Shown: positions 1 to 7,766 of the stretch, in pieces
Position numbering within the stretch: the stretch's first letter is position 1
How the letters are laid out: each line of letters starts with the position of its first letter
Assembly: GCF_000463015.1 (NCBI RefSeq)
Contig: NC_022234.1
Span: 930,001-994,000, forward strand
Reading direction: 5' to 3'
Source of the DNA: Variovorax paradoxus B4
GTDB taxonomy: Bacteria; Pseudomonadota; Gammaproteobacteria; Burkholderiales; Burkholderiaceae_C
DNA: 64,000 nt
Position numbers and translations under genes: made by a program
Notes under the pieces: generated by a model
What the model saw: the letters and a program-made list of their open reading frames with translations, nothing else
Told to the model about the DNA's origin: nothing
The model's database searches: none

Positions 1-162
1 GTGTTGCCGGTTCCGGCGACCTATGTGATCGATGAAGATGGCCGCATTCGCTTCGCCCACATCGAGGAGGACATCCGAAAGCGCGCCGAACCGGGCGACG
101 TGCTGCGCGCGATCGAAGACATGGTCCGCAGCCGCGCCCTTGCGTCAGCCAGTGCCCGCTGA
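1..162 (+). CDS. Peroxiredoxin-like (AhpC/TSA) protein, C-terminal end only
   Basis: The reading frame is open from the first base and ends at TGA 160-162, so only the last 53 residues are present and the true start lies to the left. The visible part reads VPATYVIDEDGRIRF, the beta-strand and loop after the cis-proline that closes a thioredoxin fold, then a helix with DVLRAIEDM. This is the usual C-terminus of stand-alone AhpC/TSA peroxiredoxin-like proteins that reduce peroxides with thiols in the cytoplasm. The peroxidatic cysteine would lie in the missing part and cannot be checked. It is followed at once by a strong terminator and fits the peroxide-defence genes downstream. Another thioredoxin-fold protein remains possible. 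Confidence 0.7.
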   Translation: MLPVPATYVIDEDGRIRFAHIEEDIRKRAEPGDVLRAIEDMVRSRALASASAR

Positions 163-177
163 AGGCCCCATGCGACG

Positions 178-206
178 AAGCCCGCCAGTCAGTCACTGGC
201 GGGCTT
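178..206 (+). terminator. Strong hairpin terminator
   Basis: A perfect 12-bp stem (AAGCCCGCCAGT, loop CAGTC, ACTGGCGGGCTT) starts 15 bases after the peroxiredoxin stop. The A-start and T-end of the stem make it usable in both directions, so it can also stop the small convergent gene that ends at 237. There is no long U-tract beyond the TT of the stem. Confidence 0.8.
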
Positions 207-236
207 CCTGCGATGGGCCTCAAGCGATTCGCAGCT

Positions 237-533
237 TCAGTCGGGCGTGCCGCCAGGAACAGGCTTGCGGCGATTCGGCTTGCGCGTATCGCGCGTCTGG
301 TGGCGCTTCTCGCCGGCAATGGCGGCCGTGTCGGTTCCGATCGCGCCGCCTTCGGCGGTCTTGATCGTGTCGCCCGAGACCGCGGCAACCTTGCCTTGCG
401 ATTTCGCCGCCACCTTGGCCTGCGCTCGCACCTGGGGCTTGCTTTCGGTGATGGCCTGGTTCTCCGCCGATTGTGCGAAGACGCTCGTCGCGGCCAGGAA
501 GGTGGCGGTGATGACGGTGATGTGCTTGAACAT
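237..533 (-). CDS. Small secreted hypothetical protein
   Basis: Encodes 98 residues. I start at the ATG at 533 rather than the ATG at 581, because the protein then begins MFKHITVITATFLAATSVFA, a clean Sec signal peptide with a likely cut after VFA, and GGAAAG lies a few bases upstream. The mature part is short, polar and basic, with KPQVRAQAKVAAKSQGKVAAV followed by a Lys/Arg-rich tail, and has no domain I recognise. It is probably a periplasmic or exported low-complexity protein. It faces the peroxiredoxin gene across the shared terminator, and its start is 290 bp from the start of the next plus-strand operon, so that gap probably holds two divergent promoters. Confidence 0.5.
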   Translation of the reverse strand: MFKHITVITATFLAATSVFAQSAENQAITESKPQVRAQAKVAAKSQGKVAAVSGDTIKTAEGGAIGTDTAAIAGEKRHQTRDTRKPNRRKPVPGGTPD

Positions 534-822
534 GGGATTGGCTTTCCGAAAAATGAATGGGATGACACCGCGATGGCGCAAGCGTCCAAAAAAATTCTAG
601 GACGCGGCCTCACTGGTTTTCACTTTCGACTGGTGCCATTTCGGAAACATGCAGAGTCCCCGAGCGGATTGGTGCGCGTCGGGCAACACCGTGAAGCCTC
701 GTGCGTGGCTACCGGTCGCGACTTCCCAAACCTACGCTACGTCCTGTCTACGCGATCTTCGCCAACGGATGACTCAGCCGATTCTGAGTCCAGGCATCCA
801 CCACCCATTCCAGGAGTTAGTC

Positions 823-1302
823 ATGACCCAACGCGTCAACTATGTCGAGCAATCGCCCGAACTGTTCAAGAAGTTCGTCGAGTTCCTCAACGCCATCAAG
901 GAAGGCGCGATCGAAGAGCCGATCCGCAACCTCGTGTCGATCCGCACGGCGCAGCTCAACGGCTGCACCTTCTGCCTGGACATGCATGTCAAGCAGGCCA
1001 AGATCCAGGGCGAGCGCGAGTTGCGCCTGTACCACCTGGCCGCGTGGCGCGAGTCGACGCTGTTCATTCCGCGCGAGCGCGCGGCACTGGCCTGGACCGA
1101 AGTGCTGACCAAGCTGCCCGAGCAAGGCGTGCCGGACGAAATCTACGAGCGCGTGCGCACGCAGCTGTCGGAAAAGGAGATCTCCGACCTCACCTTCCTC
1201 GTCATGTCGACCAACGCATGGAGCCGCCTGAACATCGGCTTCAAGAGCGTGCCCGGCGCCTCCGACAAGGTCTTCGGCCTGGACAAGGCAAAGCTCGCCT
1301 GA
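823..1302 (+). CDS. Carboxymuconolactone decarboxylase family (AhpD-like) protein
   Basis: Encodes 159 residues. The start at 823 is set by CAGGAG seven bases upstream and by the conserved N-terminus; longer in-frame starts add unconserved residues. The CMD/AhpD signature is present at about residues 43-56: NGCTFCLDMHVKQAK, the Cys-x-x-Cys plus His motif of alkylhydroperoxidase-type disulfide reductases. Such proteins reduce peroxides or recharge peroxiredoxins in the cytoplasm. It is the first gene of a same-strand run (CMD, NmrA-like, YceI, Ohr, catalase) with gaps of 67, 78, 36 and 12 bp, which suggests a peroxide-stress operon. The real substrate is not evident; many family members are of unknown function. 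Confidence 0.85.
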   Translation: MTQRVNYVEQSPELFKKFVEFLNAIKEGAIEEPIRNLVSIRTAQLNGCTFCLDMHVKQAKIQGERELRLYHLAAWRESTLFIPRERAALAWTEVLTKLPEQGVPDEIYERVRTQLSEKEISDLTFLVMSTNAWSRLNIGFKSVPGASDKVFGLDKAKLA

Positions 1303-1369
1303 TCCGCGCCGCCAGGAATCGTCCCCGTCATTCACCCGACCCCCTTCGCGGGGCTACAAGGAAATCATC

Positions 1370-2125
1370 ATGAAGATCGTTGTCATCGGCGGCTCGGGCC
1401 TCATCGGCTCGAAGGTCGTCAGCAAGCTGCGCGACGCGGGCCATGAGGTCGTCGCCGCATCGCCCGCCTCGGGCGTCAACACCATCACCGGCGAAGGCCT
1501 GGCCGAGGCCCTGCAGAGTGCGCAGGTGGTGCTGGACGTGGCGAACTCGCCCTCGTTCGAGGACAAGGCCGTGCTCGAGTTCTTCGAGACCTCGGGGCGC
1601 AACCTGCTGGCCGCGGAAGCCGTGGCCGGCGTGAAGCACCATGTCGCGCTGTCGGTGGTCGGCACCGACCGCCTCTCCGAAAGCGGCTACTTCCGCGGCA
1701 AGATCGCGCAGGAAAAGCTGATCCGCGAATCGAGGATTCCGTACACCATCGTCCATTCGACGCAGTTCTTCGAGTTCCTCGGCGGCATTGCGCAATCGGG
1801 CACCGACGGTGACACCGTGCACCTCTCGCCGGCTTTCGTGCAGCCGATCGCATCGGATGACGTCGCGACTGCCGTGGCGGACTACACACTGGGCAGCCCG
1901 GTGAACGGCGTGGTCGAAATTGCGGGCCCCGAGCGCGTTCGCCTGTCCGATCTGGTCCAGCGCTTTCTCGCCAAGACCAACGATCCGCGCAAGGTCGTCC
2001 AGGACGTGCACGCACGCTACTTCGGCGCGGAGCTGAAGGACGACACACTGGTGCCGGGCGCCAACCCACGCATCGGCGCCCTCAGCTTCGAGGCCTGGTT
2101 CGCACTGCCCAAGCCAGCACGCTGA
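1370..2125 (+). CDS. NAD(P)-binding NmrA/atypical SDR protein
   Basis: Encodes 251 residues, starting at ATG 1370 with AAGGAA upstream. The N-terminus MKIVVIGGSGLIGSKVV is a Rossmann fold with the GxxGxxG nucleotide-binding loop of NmrA-like and atypical short-chain dehydrogenases. The middle (VVGTDRLSESGYFRGKIAQE) resembles the Yx3K-like helix of the family, and YTIVHSTQFFEF is the usual NmrA-type strand. It probably senses or uses NAD(P)H in the cytoplasm. Its place between an AhpD-like gene and a YceI gene in one orientation suggests co-expression under oxidative stress, but no substrate can be named. Confidence 0.8.
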   Translation: MKIVVIGGSGLIGSKVVSKLRDAGHEVVAASPASGVNTITGEGLAEALQSAQVVLDVANSPSFEDKAVLEFFETSGRNLLAAEAVAGVKHHVALSVVGTDRLSESGYFRGKIAQEKLIRESRIPYTIVHSTQFFEFLGGIAQSGTDGDTVHLSPAFVQPIASDDVATAVADYTLGSPVNGVVEIAGPERVRLSDLVQRFLAKTNDPRKVVQDVHARYFGAELKDDTLVPGANPRIGALSFEAWFALPKPAR

Positions 2126-2140
2126 TACGAAGCCCGCCCT

Positions 2141-2161
2141 CGGCCGCCCCTGGTGCGGCCG
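2141..2161 (+). other. GC-rich hairpin between NmrA-like gene and yceI-like gene
   Basis: A 7-bp stem CGGCCGC / GCGGCCG with a 7-base loop lies 16 bases after the NmrA-like stop. No U-tract follows. It may stabilise or partly terminate the upstream mRNA; its role is not shown by the sequence. Confidence 0.3.
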
Positions 2162-2203
2162 GGGGCCCCGCCCCAAGGTCCCTCTCCCCATCCTTGTGCC
2201 CCC

Positions 2204-2785
2204 ATGCCCGACACCTCCGAGCTCTCCACACTCGCCTCGTCGAACCTGGCCGACGTCAGCCGCGGGCGCTACGTCATCGATCCCGTGCATTCGCATGTGC
2301 TGTTCAGCGTGTCGCACTTCGGCATCTCGACCTATCACGGCGAGTTCGCCATGCCCGGCGGCACGCTCGACGTTCCGCTGTCAGCAGGCGAAAGCCACAC
2401 ACGCCTGGCGGTGTCCGTACCGGTCGCCAACGTGAAAACCACGAGCCCGATCCTGGACGACGAACTAAGGAGCCGCGACTGGCTGGACGGCGAGCGGTTT
2501 CCATTGATCACCTTCGACTTCGCCGCGCCTCTTTCCCTGGCCGCGAATTCGTTCCAGGTGACCGGCGCGCTCGCCCTGCATGGCGTGACGCGCAACGTCA
2601 CGTTCGACGTGAGCTTCGTCGGTGCCGGCATGAATCCAGCCAAGCAGGTCTACACGATCGGATTCGACATTCGTGGCCGCATCCGCCGCAGCGACTACGG
2701 AGTGACCGCCGCGCTCCCCATGATCGGCGACGAACTCAGCCTCATCATCAGCGCAGCCTTCGAACTCGAAGCTTCAGCCGCCTGA
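2204..2785 (+). CDS. YceI family protein
   Basis: Encodes 193 residues from ATG 2204; the upstream in-frame ATG at 2153 adds a Pro-rich stretch with no homology. The YceI lipocalin-like fold is recognisable: RYVIDPVHSHVLFSVSHFGIS at the start, SRDWLDGERFPLITF in the middle and FDIRGRIRRSDYGV near the end. Family members bind isoprenoid-type lipids or amphiphiles. Most are exported, but no signal peptide is visible here, so this one is probably cytoplasmic. It sits in the peroxide-defence run between the NmrA-like gene and the Ohr gene. Confidence 0.88.
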   Translation: MPDTSELSTLASSNLADVSRGRYVIDPVHSHVLFSVSHFGISTYHGEFAMPGGTLDVPLSAGESHTRLAVSVPVANVKTTSPILDDELRSRDWLDGERFPLITFDFAAPLSLAANSFQVTGALALHGVTRNVTFDVSFVGAGMNPAKQVYTIGFDIRGRIRRSDYGVTAALPMIGDELSLIISAAFELEASAA

Positions 2786-2821
2786 GCGCACCGTTCCCCC
2801 ATCATTGAACGGAAGCCTGGA

Positions 2822-3418
2822 ATGCCCACGCAGTCAGATACAGCCACCGCCTCCGCGGCCGAAGCCGCACAACCAGGCCCATTGCAGCCGCCTCCCCTCG
2901 CGCTGCTCGACAGGTACAAGGGGCAGGAATTCGAACCGATCTATTCGACGGTCGTCACGGTGAGCGGCGGCGAAGCGGAACACGGACGAGCCTCGGGCGT
3001 GGCGCGCTCCGACGACGGCAACCTGAACGTGCAGCTGCGGCTTCCCACCGCCCTGGGTGGTGGCGGTGGCGGCACCAACCCGGAGCAGCTGTTCGCAGCG
3101 GCCTATGCCGCGTGCTTCCATGGGGCATTGAACCTGCTGGCGGCAAAAAAGAAGATCCCGGTTCACGACGCCCACGTGCAGATGTCCGTCGCTTTCGGGC
3201 GCGACCCCGTCGACGGGCTCTTCATGCTCAGAGCCGATGTCCGGATTCACTTGCCCGATGTCGAGAAAAGCGTGGCCGAAGAACTGGTGCGCAGCACGGA
3301 ACGGTTCTGCCCTTACGCAAAGATGGCACGCAACGGGATCACCAGCATCGTGGCACTGGCGACCCAGGAACTCACACATCGGCGCCAATCTCCGTCGGCG
3401 CCCTCTCCCCTGCGTTGA
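2822..3418 (+). CDS. ohr: Ohr/OsmC family organic hydroperoxide reductase
   Basis: Encodes 198 residues, longer than the usual 140 because of a 40-residue Ala/Pro-rich N-terminal extension; the core starts near IYSTVVTVSGGE. Both redox cysteines of Ohr are visible: YAACFHGAL and FCPYAKMARNG, the reactive and resolving positions. A glycine run GGGGGGTNPEQLFAAA precedes the first. Ohr proteins reduce organic hydroperoxides with lipoyl donors in the cytoplasm. The gene is 12 bp upstream of the catalase gene and is probably co-transcribed with it. The alternative is an OsmC paralogue, but the CPY motif favours Ohr. Confidence 0.88.
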   Translation: MPTQSDTATASAAEAAQPGPLQPPPLALLDRYKGQEFEPIYSTVVTVSGGEAEHGRASGVARSDDGNLNVQLRLPTALGGGGGGTNPEQLFAAAYAACFHGALNLLAAKKKIPVHDAHVQMSVAFGRDPVDGLFMLRADVRIHLPDVEKSVAEELVRSTERFCPYAKMARNGITSIVALATQELTHRRQSPSAPSPLR

Positions 3419-3430
3419 GAAAGCCCCTCC

Positions 3431-4888
3431 ATGAGCGATTCATCCGACACCCCGCGCAAGACCTCTCTGACCACCGCCTTCGGCGCCCCCGTGCCCGACA
3501 ACCAGAACAGCCTGACGGCCGGCCCGCGCGGCCCGCTGCTGATGCAGGACGTGTGGCTGATCGAGAAACTCGCCAACCTGAACCGCGAGATCATTCCCGA
3601 GCGCCGCATGCACGCCAAGGGCTCCGGCGCCTTCGGTACCTTCACCGTCACGCACGACATCACGATGTTCACACGCGCCAAGCTCTTCAGTGCCGTGGGC
3701 AAGAAGACCGAGATGTTCGCCCGTTTCACCACGGTGGCCGGCGAGCGCGGCGCGGCCGATGCCGAACGCGACATCCGCGGCTTCGCGCTCAAGTTCTACA
3801 CGGAAGAAGGCAACTGGGACCTGGTCGGCAACAACACGCCCGTGTTCTTCCTGCGCGATCCGCGCAAGTTTCCGGACCTCAACAAGGCCGTGAAGCGCGA
3901 CCCGAAGACCAACCTGCGCAGCGCCACCCACAACTGGGACTTCTGGACGCTGCTGCCCGAGGCGCTGCACCAGGTCACCATCGTGATGAGTGACCGCGGC
4001 ATTCCGGCGAGCTACCGCCACATGCACGGCTTTGGCTCGCACACCTACAGCTTCATCAACGTGCAGAACGAGCGGTTCTGGGTCAAGTTCCACTTCAGGA
4101 CGCAGCAGGGCATCAGGAACCTCACCGATGCCGAGGCCACGGCCCTCGTGGGCGCCGACCGCGAGAGCCACCAGCGCGACCTGTTCGATTCGATCGGTCG
4201 CGGCGACTTCCCCAAGTGGACGCTGTATGTGCAGGTGATGCCCGAGGCTGATGCCGAGAAAGTGCCCTACCACCCCTTCGACCTGACCAAGGTCTGGCCC
4301 AAGAAGGACTACCCGCTGATCGAGGTGGGCGTGATGGAGCTCAACCGCAACCCCGAGAACTTCTTCGCCGACGTCGAGCAGAGCGCCTTCGCGCCCAACA
4401 ACCTGGTGCCGGGCATCGGCGCGTCGCCCGACAAAATGCTGCAGGCGCGCATGTTCGCGTATTCGGATGCGCAGCGCTACCGGCTCGGCGTGAACCATCA
4501 CCAGATCCCGGTGAACGCCGCGCGCTGCCCGGTGCACAGCAACCACCGCGACGGCGCGATCCGCGTGGACGGCAACTACGGCGGCACGCCGCACTACGAG
4601 CCCAACAGCTTCGGCCAGTGGCAGGAGCAACCCGGCTACCGCGAGCCACCGCTCCAACTGCGCGGCGAGGCGGACTTCTGGAACTTCCGCGAAGACGATG
4701 CCGACTACTACCAGCAGCCCGGCGACCTGTTCCGGCTGATGACGCCCGCGCAGCAGCAGGTGCTGTTCGAGAACACCGCACGCGCGATGGGCGATGCGCC
4801 GGCGTTCATCAAGCGGCGGCACATCGGCAACTGCGCCAAGGCCGATCCGGCGTACGGCGCGGGCGTGGCGAAGGCGCTGGAGCTCTAA
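3431..4888 (+). CDS. katA: Haem catalase (small-subunit type)
   Basis: Encodes 485 residues, the normal length for clade-3 monofunctional catalases that split hydrogen peroxide. The active-site histidine lies at about His61 in [12 protein letters not shown], the catalytic asparagine region in [19 protein letters not shown], and the proximal haem tyrosine at about Tyr344 in [14 protein letters not shown]. The C-terminus [27 protein letters not shown] is intact. No signal peptide is visible, so it is cytoplasmic. It is the last gene of the peroxide-defence run and ends 12 bp from the stop of the convergent LysR gene, with no room for a separate terminator. Confidence 0.96.
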   Translation: MSDSSDTPRKTSLTTAFGAPVPDNQNSLTAGPRGPLLMQDVWLIEKLANLNREIIPERRMHAKGSGAFGTFTVTHDITMFTRAKLFSAVGKKTEMFARFTTVAGERGAADAERDIRGFALKFYTEEGNWDLVGNNTPVFFLRDPRKFPDLNKAVKRDPKTNLRSATHNWDFWTLLPEALHQVTIVMSDRGIPASYRHMHGFGSHTYSFINVQNERFWVKFHFRTQQGIRNLTDAEATALVGADRESHQRDLFDSIGRGDFPKWTLYVQVMPEADAEKVPYHPFDLTKVWPKKDYPLIEVGVMELNRNPENFFADVEQSAFAPNNLVPGIGASPDKMLQARMFAYSDAQRYRLGVNHHQIPVNAARCPVHSNHRDGAIRVDGNYGGTPHYEPNSFGQWQEQPGYREPPLQLRGEADFWNFREDDADYYQQPGDLFRLMTPAQQQVLFENTARAMGDAPAFIKRRHIGNCAKADPAYGAGVAKALEL

Positions 4889-4900
4889 GGCTCCCCTGCC

Positions 4901-5788
4901 TCATGACAGCCGTTCGAGCTCCGCCGCCAGGAACTCGATGAAAAGCCGCGCACGCGCCGGCGCCTGGCGCCCGAAGGCATGCAGGGCCGCGATGGTCACG
5001 AGCGGCAGGGGCTGCGACGGCAGCACGGGCACCAGCCGACCGGCATCGATATCGTCCTGCACGAACAGGCGAAGGATCTGCACGATGCCCAGGTCGCCGA
5101 GCGCCGCGATGCGCAGCGCGACGCTGTTGTCCGTGTCGAATACGCCGGCGGGGTTCAACACGGCGCCATCGGCAAAGCGGATCGGAAACGCCTTGCCGCC
5201 CAGCATGTAGCGCACGTGCGCGTGGCTGTGCAGAGCCTCGATCGAATCGGGCGTACCGCGACGTGCCAGATAGCCGGGCGACGCCACCAGCACGAGCGGC
5301 AGGTCGGCAAGGCGTCGCGCGGTGAGGTCGGAGTCGGCCACCTGTCCTGCGCGAATGGCAATGTCGTAGCCCTCTCGGATCAGGTCGACGTGCCGGTCGG
5401 CAAGGCTCATCTCGAGTTTCAGCTCCGGATGCCTGGGCAGGAACCTGTCGATCACCGGCTCCAGGAGGATGCGCCCCAGGTCTCCGGGCGCCGTGATGCG
5501 CAGCACGCCCTGCGCAACGCCGGCGGGCCGCATCGCGTCGCTGGCCTCGTCGAGCGCGCGCAGCAGCGGCGAGATGCGTTCGTAGTACGCGGCGCCTTCC
5601 TGCGTGAGCGACAGCATCCGCGTGGAGCGCTGGAAGAGCCGCACACCGAAGCGTTGCTCCAGCCGCGCCACACTTTTGGAGACCGCCGACGGCGACGTCC
5701 CCAGCGTCCGCGCGGCCGCGCTGAACGAGCCGGCCTCCACGGCACTGGCAAAGGCCACCAATCCGGGCGCGTGGTCGAGGACATTCAT
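4901..5788 (-). CDS. LysR family transcriptional regulator
   Basis: Encodes 295 residues from ATG 5788 (MNVLDHAPGLVAFASAVEAG). A longer in-frame start at 5881 would run into the promoter of the divergent gene and is rejected. The N-terminal winged helix reads GSFSAAARTLGTSPSAVSKSVARLEQRFGVRLFQRSTRML, typical LysR. The remainder is the inducer-binding domain, with the family phrase REGYDIAIRAGQVADSDLTARRL. It is divergent from an SDR oxidoreductase gene 104 bp away and probably controls that gene and itself. Confidence 0.92.
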   Translation of the reverse strand: MNVLDHAPGLVAFASAVEAGSFSAAARTLGTSPSAVSKSVARLEQRFGVRLFQRSTRMLSLTQEGAAYYERISPLLRALDEASDAMRPAGVAQGVLRITAPGDLGRILLEPVIDRFLPRHPELKLEMSLADRHVDLIREGYDIAIRAGQVADSDLTARRLADLPLVLVASPGYLARRGTPDSIEALHSHAHVRYMLGGKAFPIRFADGAVLNPAGVFDTDNSVALRIAALGDLGIVQILRLFVQDDIDAGRLVPVLPSQPLPLVTIAALHAFGRQAPARARLFIEFLAAELERLS

Positions 5789-5892
5789 TGAAGACTCCGG
5801 GGCACAAGTGTTTTCATTCTTGCCCACTACTGAAGTGCAGGTGGACAACCTAGATTGAAGGCTTCTCTCTTCATTGAACAAGGAAAAGCATC
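5789..5892. promoter_or_regulatory. Divergent LysR/SDR promoter region
   Basis: This 104-bp gap separates the LysR start from the SDR start and is AT-richer than its flanks. It contains GAAGGCTTCTCTCTTC, a short imperfect dyad of the size LysR regulators bind, just upstream of the SDR ribosome site AAGGAAAAG. Binding itself is inference from gene order. Confidence 0.45.
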
Positions 5893-6642
5893 ATGCAAAA
5901 ACTCTCTGGCAAAGTGGCGGTGATCACCGGCGGCAACAGCGGCATCGGCCTGGCGTGCGCCCAGGCTTTCGCGGCGGAAGGCGCCCGTGTCGTCATCGTG
6001 GGACGCCGCCAGGACGCCGTGGATACGGCGTTGGCGCGCATCGGTCCGGACGCGTTGGGCTTCGTCGGCGATGTGGCCGATCTGGCAATGCACGACCGCC
6101 TGCTCGCTGCGGTAAAGGCACGGTTCGGCGCCATCGACATCTATGTGGCGAATGCGGGAACGGCGATTCTCGAGCCGTCCTCTGCCGTGACCGTGGACAA
6201 CTACGACGTGCAGTTCGACACCAACACGCGCGCGGTGTTCTTCGGCGTGACCAAGGCACTGCCGTTCATGCGCGACGGCGGCTCGATCATCCTCACGAGC
6301 TCGATCGCCGGCAGCAAGGTGATGGACAACCACGCGGTCTACGCAGGCAGCAAGGCCGCCATCGAGGCCTTTGCGCGCAACTGGGCACTCGAGCTCAAAG
6401 ACCGCCGCATCCGGGTCAACGTGCTGAGCCCCGGCCCGGTCGACACGCCGATCCTTGCGAAGCTGGGCATCACGGAATCCGCACGGCCTGATTTCGACAA
6501 GAGCATGGCGGCAGCGATCCCGCTGGGTCGCCTGGGCCAGCCGAACGACCTGGCGCAAGCGGCGCTGTTCCTGGCGAGCGACGACAGCGTGTTCGTCACG
6601 GGCGTCAACCTGAAGGTCGATGGCGGCATGGCGCTGACCTGA
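5893..6642 (+). CDS. Short-chain dehydrogenase/reductase
   Basis: Encodes 249 residues, the classic SDR length. The cofactor loop is ITGGNSGIGLACAQAF (TGxxxGxG), NAG follows in IYVANAGTAIL, and the catalytic set is Ser in LTSSIAG and Tyr-x-x-x-Lys in YAGSKAAIEAF. PGPVDTPIL is the usual family loop and the protein ends VDGGMALT. It oxidises or reduces a carbonyl or alcohol with NAD(P)(H) in the cytoplasm; the arginine at GRRQDAV after strand 2 is compatible with NADP. AAGGAAAAG lies upstream. It is divergent from, and probably regulated by, the adjacent LysR protein. The substrate is unknown. Confidence 0.94.
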   Translation: MQKLSGKVAVITGGNSGIGLACAQAFAAEGARVVIVGRRQDAVDTALARIGPDALGFVGDVADLAMHDRLLAAVKARFGAIDIYVANAGTAILEPSSAVTVDNYDVQFDTNTRAVFFGVTKALPFMRDGGSIILTSSIAGSKVMDNHAVYAGSKAAIEAFARNWALELKDRRIRVNVLSPGPVDTPILAKLGITESARPDFDKSMAAAIPLGRLGQPNDLAQAALFLASDDSVFVTGVNLKVDGGMALT

Positions 6643-6754
6643 AAGGCCGCACCGCGCCGGCATCTGGACTCGGCCATCATTTCCGGCTTCATTTCACCGG
6701 GCGACGGCGCGGGGGCAGCTGCATTCACTTATTGCGCCGTTCGATGCCGCGTAC

Positions 6755-7756
6755 TCACGCGGCGCTGCGGGCCTGCGGCCATGCCTTCTGGCGCCATCTC
6801 TTCAGAGGCGTGTCCACCATATGCAGGCAGATCGCCGCCATCGTGAACGAGAACGCAAGGGTCGCGCTCAGCGTGATCCACAACGGCTGCGTACCGCGGA
6901 GCAGCAGAGCCAAGGGGAAGTGCCAGAGATAGATGCCATAGGACAGTCTGCCAATGTAGACCAAGGGCCGCGACGCGAGGAATGCCGCTCTTCCATGCTC
7001 TGCGGCAAAGCAGATCAGCACGAAGGCCGACAGCTCCGCCAATGTGATGCGCAGCGTGACCGCCTCGGCCTGGTCGCTCGTCGGCAGCGAAGGCAGGGCC
7101 ATGAGGACCAGCAGCGCCATGCAAGCCATGGCCAGCGCGTGCTTCGATACCTTGAAATGGGTCAGCGCCGCAATGGCCCCGAGCAGGATGCCGCTCATTC
7201 GCGTGTCGAAGCGGAAATACGCCTGCGACCAGGTCGAGTTCATGGCCACGAAGTACCGCCATGCAGTCACTGCCAGGAATGCGGATACCAGCCATCCGAC
7301 AGGATGCCGCGTTCGCAGAAAGAGCGGCAGCACGAGGGGCCACAGCAGGTAGAACTTTTCCTCCACGCCCAAGGACCATGTGTGGCCGATGGTGTAGGCC
7401 AGCTCCCGGAAGGCCAGCGCATAGTCGTAGACGTAGAGTGCGGCGAGAACGGCGGACAGCCAGCGATCGTCCGCCGGCCAGAGGATGGGGGCCAGCCCCA
7501 CGTAGACCGCAACCATGAGCAGCAGCGTCGGATACAACCGCAACGCCCGGCGGGCGTAGAAGCGGCCGATCTCGATGCCGCCATGACGGTATTCCGCCGT
7601 CAGCAGCGAAGTAATGAGGTAGCCGGAAAGAACGAAAAAAACGTCCAGCCCGATGAAGCCGCCGCGCGCACCGGGGACTTCGCAGTGGAACAGCACGACC
7701 GCGAGGATGGACAGCGCGCGAACGCCGTCGAGGGCCGGGTTGTAGGGCATGGACAT
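6755..7756 (-). CDS. Acyltransferase 3 family membrane protein (OafA/YrhL-like)
   Basis: Encodes 333 residues. It begins YNPALDGVRALSILAVVLFH, the acyltransferase-3 signature with the catalytic-type histidine, followed by FIGLDVFFVLSGYLITSLL. About ten hydrophobic helices follow, including LSYGIYLWHFPLALLL near the end. These inner-membrane enzymes move acyl groups onto sugars of lipopolysaccharide, exopolysaccharide or peptidoglycan. The start is either ATG 7756 or ATG 7750. The gene begins 10 bp after the stop of the CocE-type hydrolase gene on the same strand, so the two are probably co-transcribed. The acceptor is not evident. Confidence 0.9.
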   Translation of the reverse strand: MSMPYNPALDGVRALSILAVVLFHCEVPGARGGFIGLDVFFVLSGYLITSLLTAEYRHGGIEIGRFYARRALRLYPTLLLMVAVYVGLAPILWPADDRWLSAVLAALYVYDYALAFRELAYTIGHTWSLGVEEKFYLLWPLVLPLFLRTRHPVGWLVSAFLAVTAWRYFVAMNSTWSQAYFRFDTRMSGILLGAIAALTHFKVSKHALAMACMALLVLMALPSLPTSDQAEAVTLRITLAELSAFVLICFAAEHGRAAFLASRPLVYIGRLSYGIYLWHFPLALLLRGTQPLWITLSATLAFSFTMAAICLHMVDTPLKRWRQKAWPQARSAA

Positions 7757-7766
7757 CTGTCCGCGC

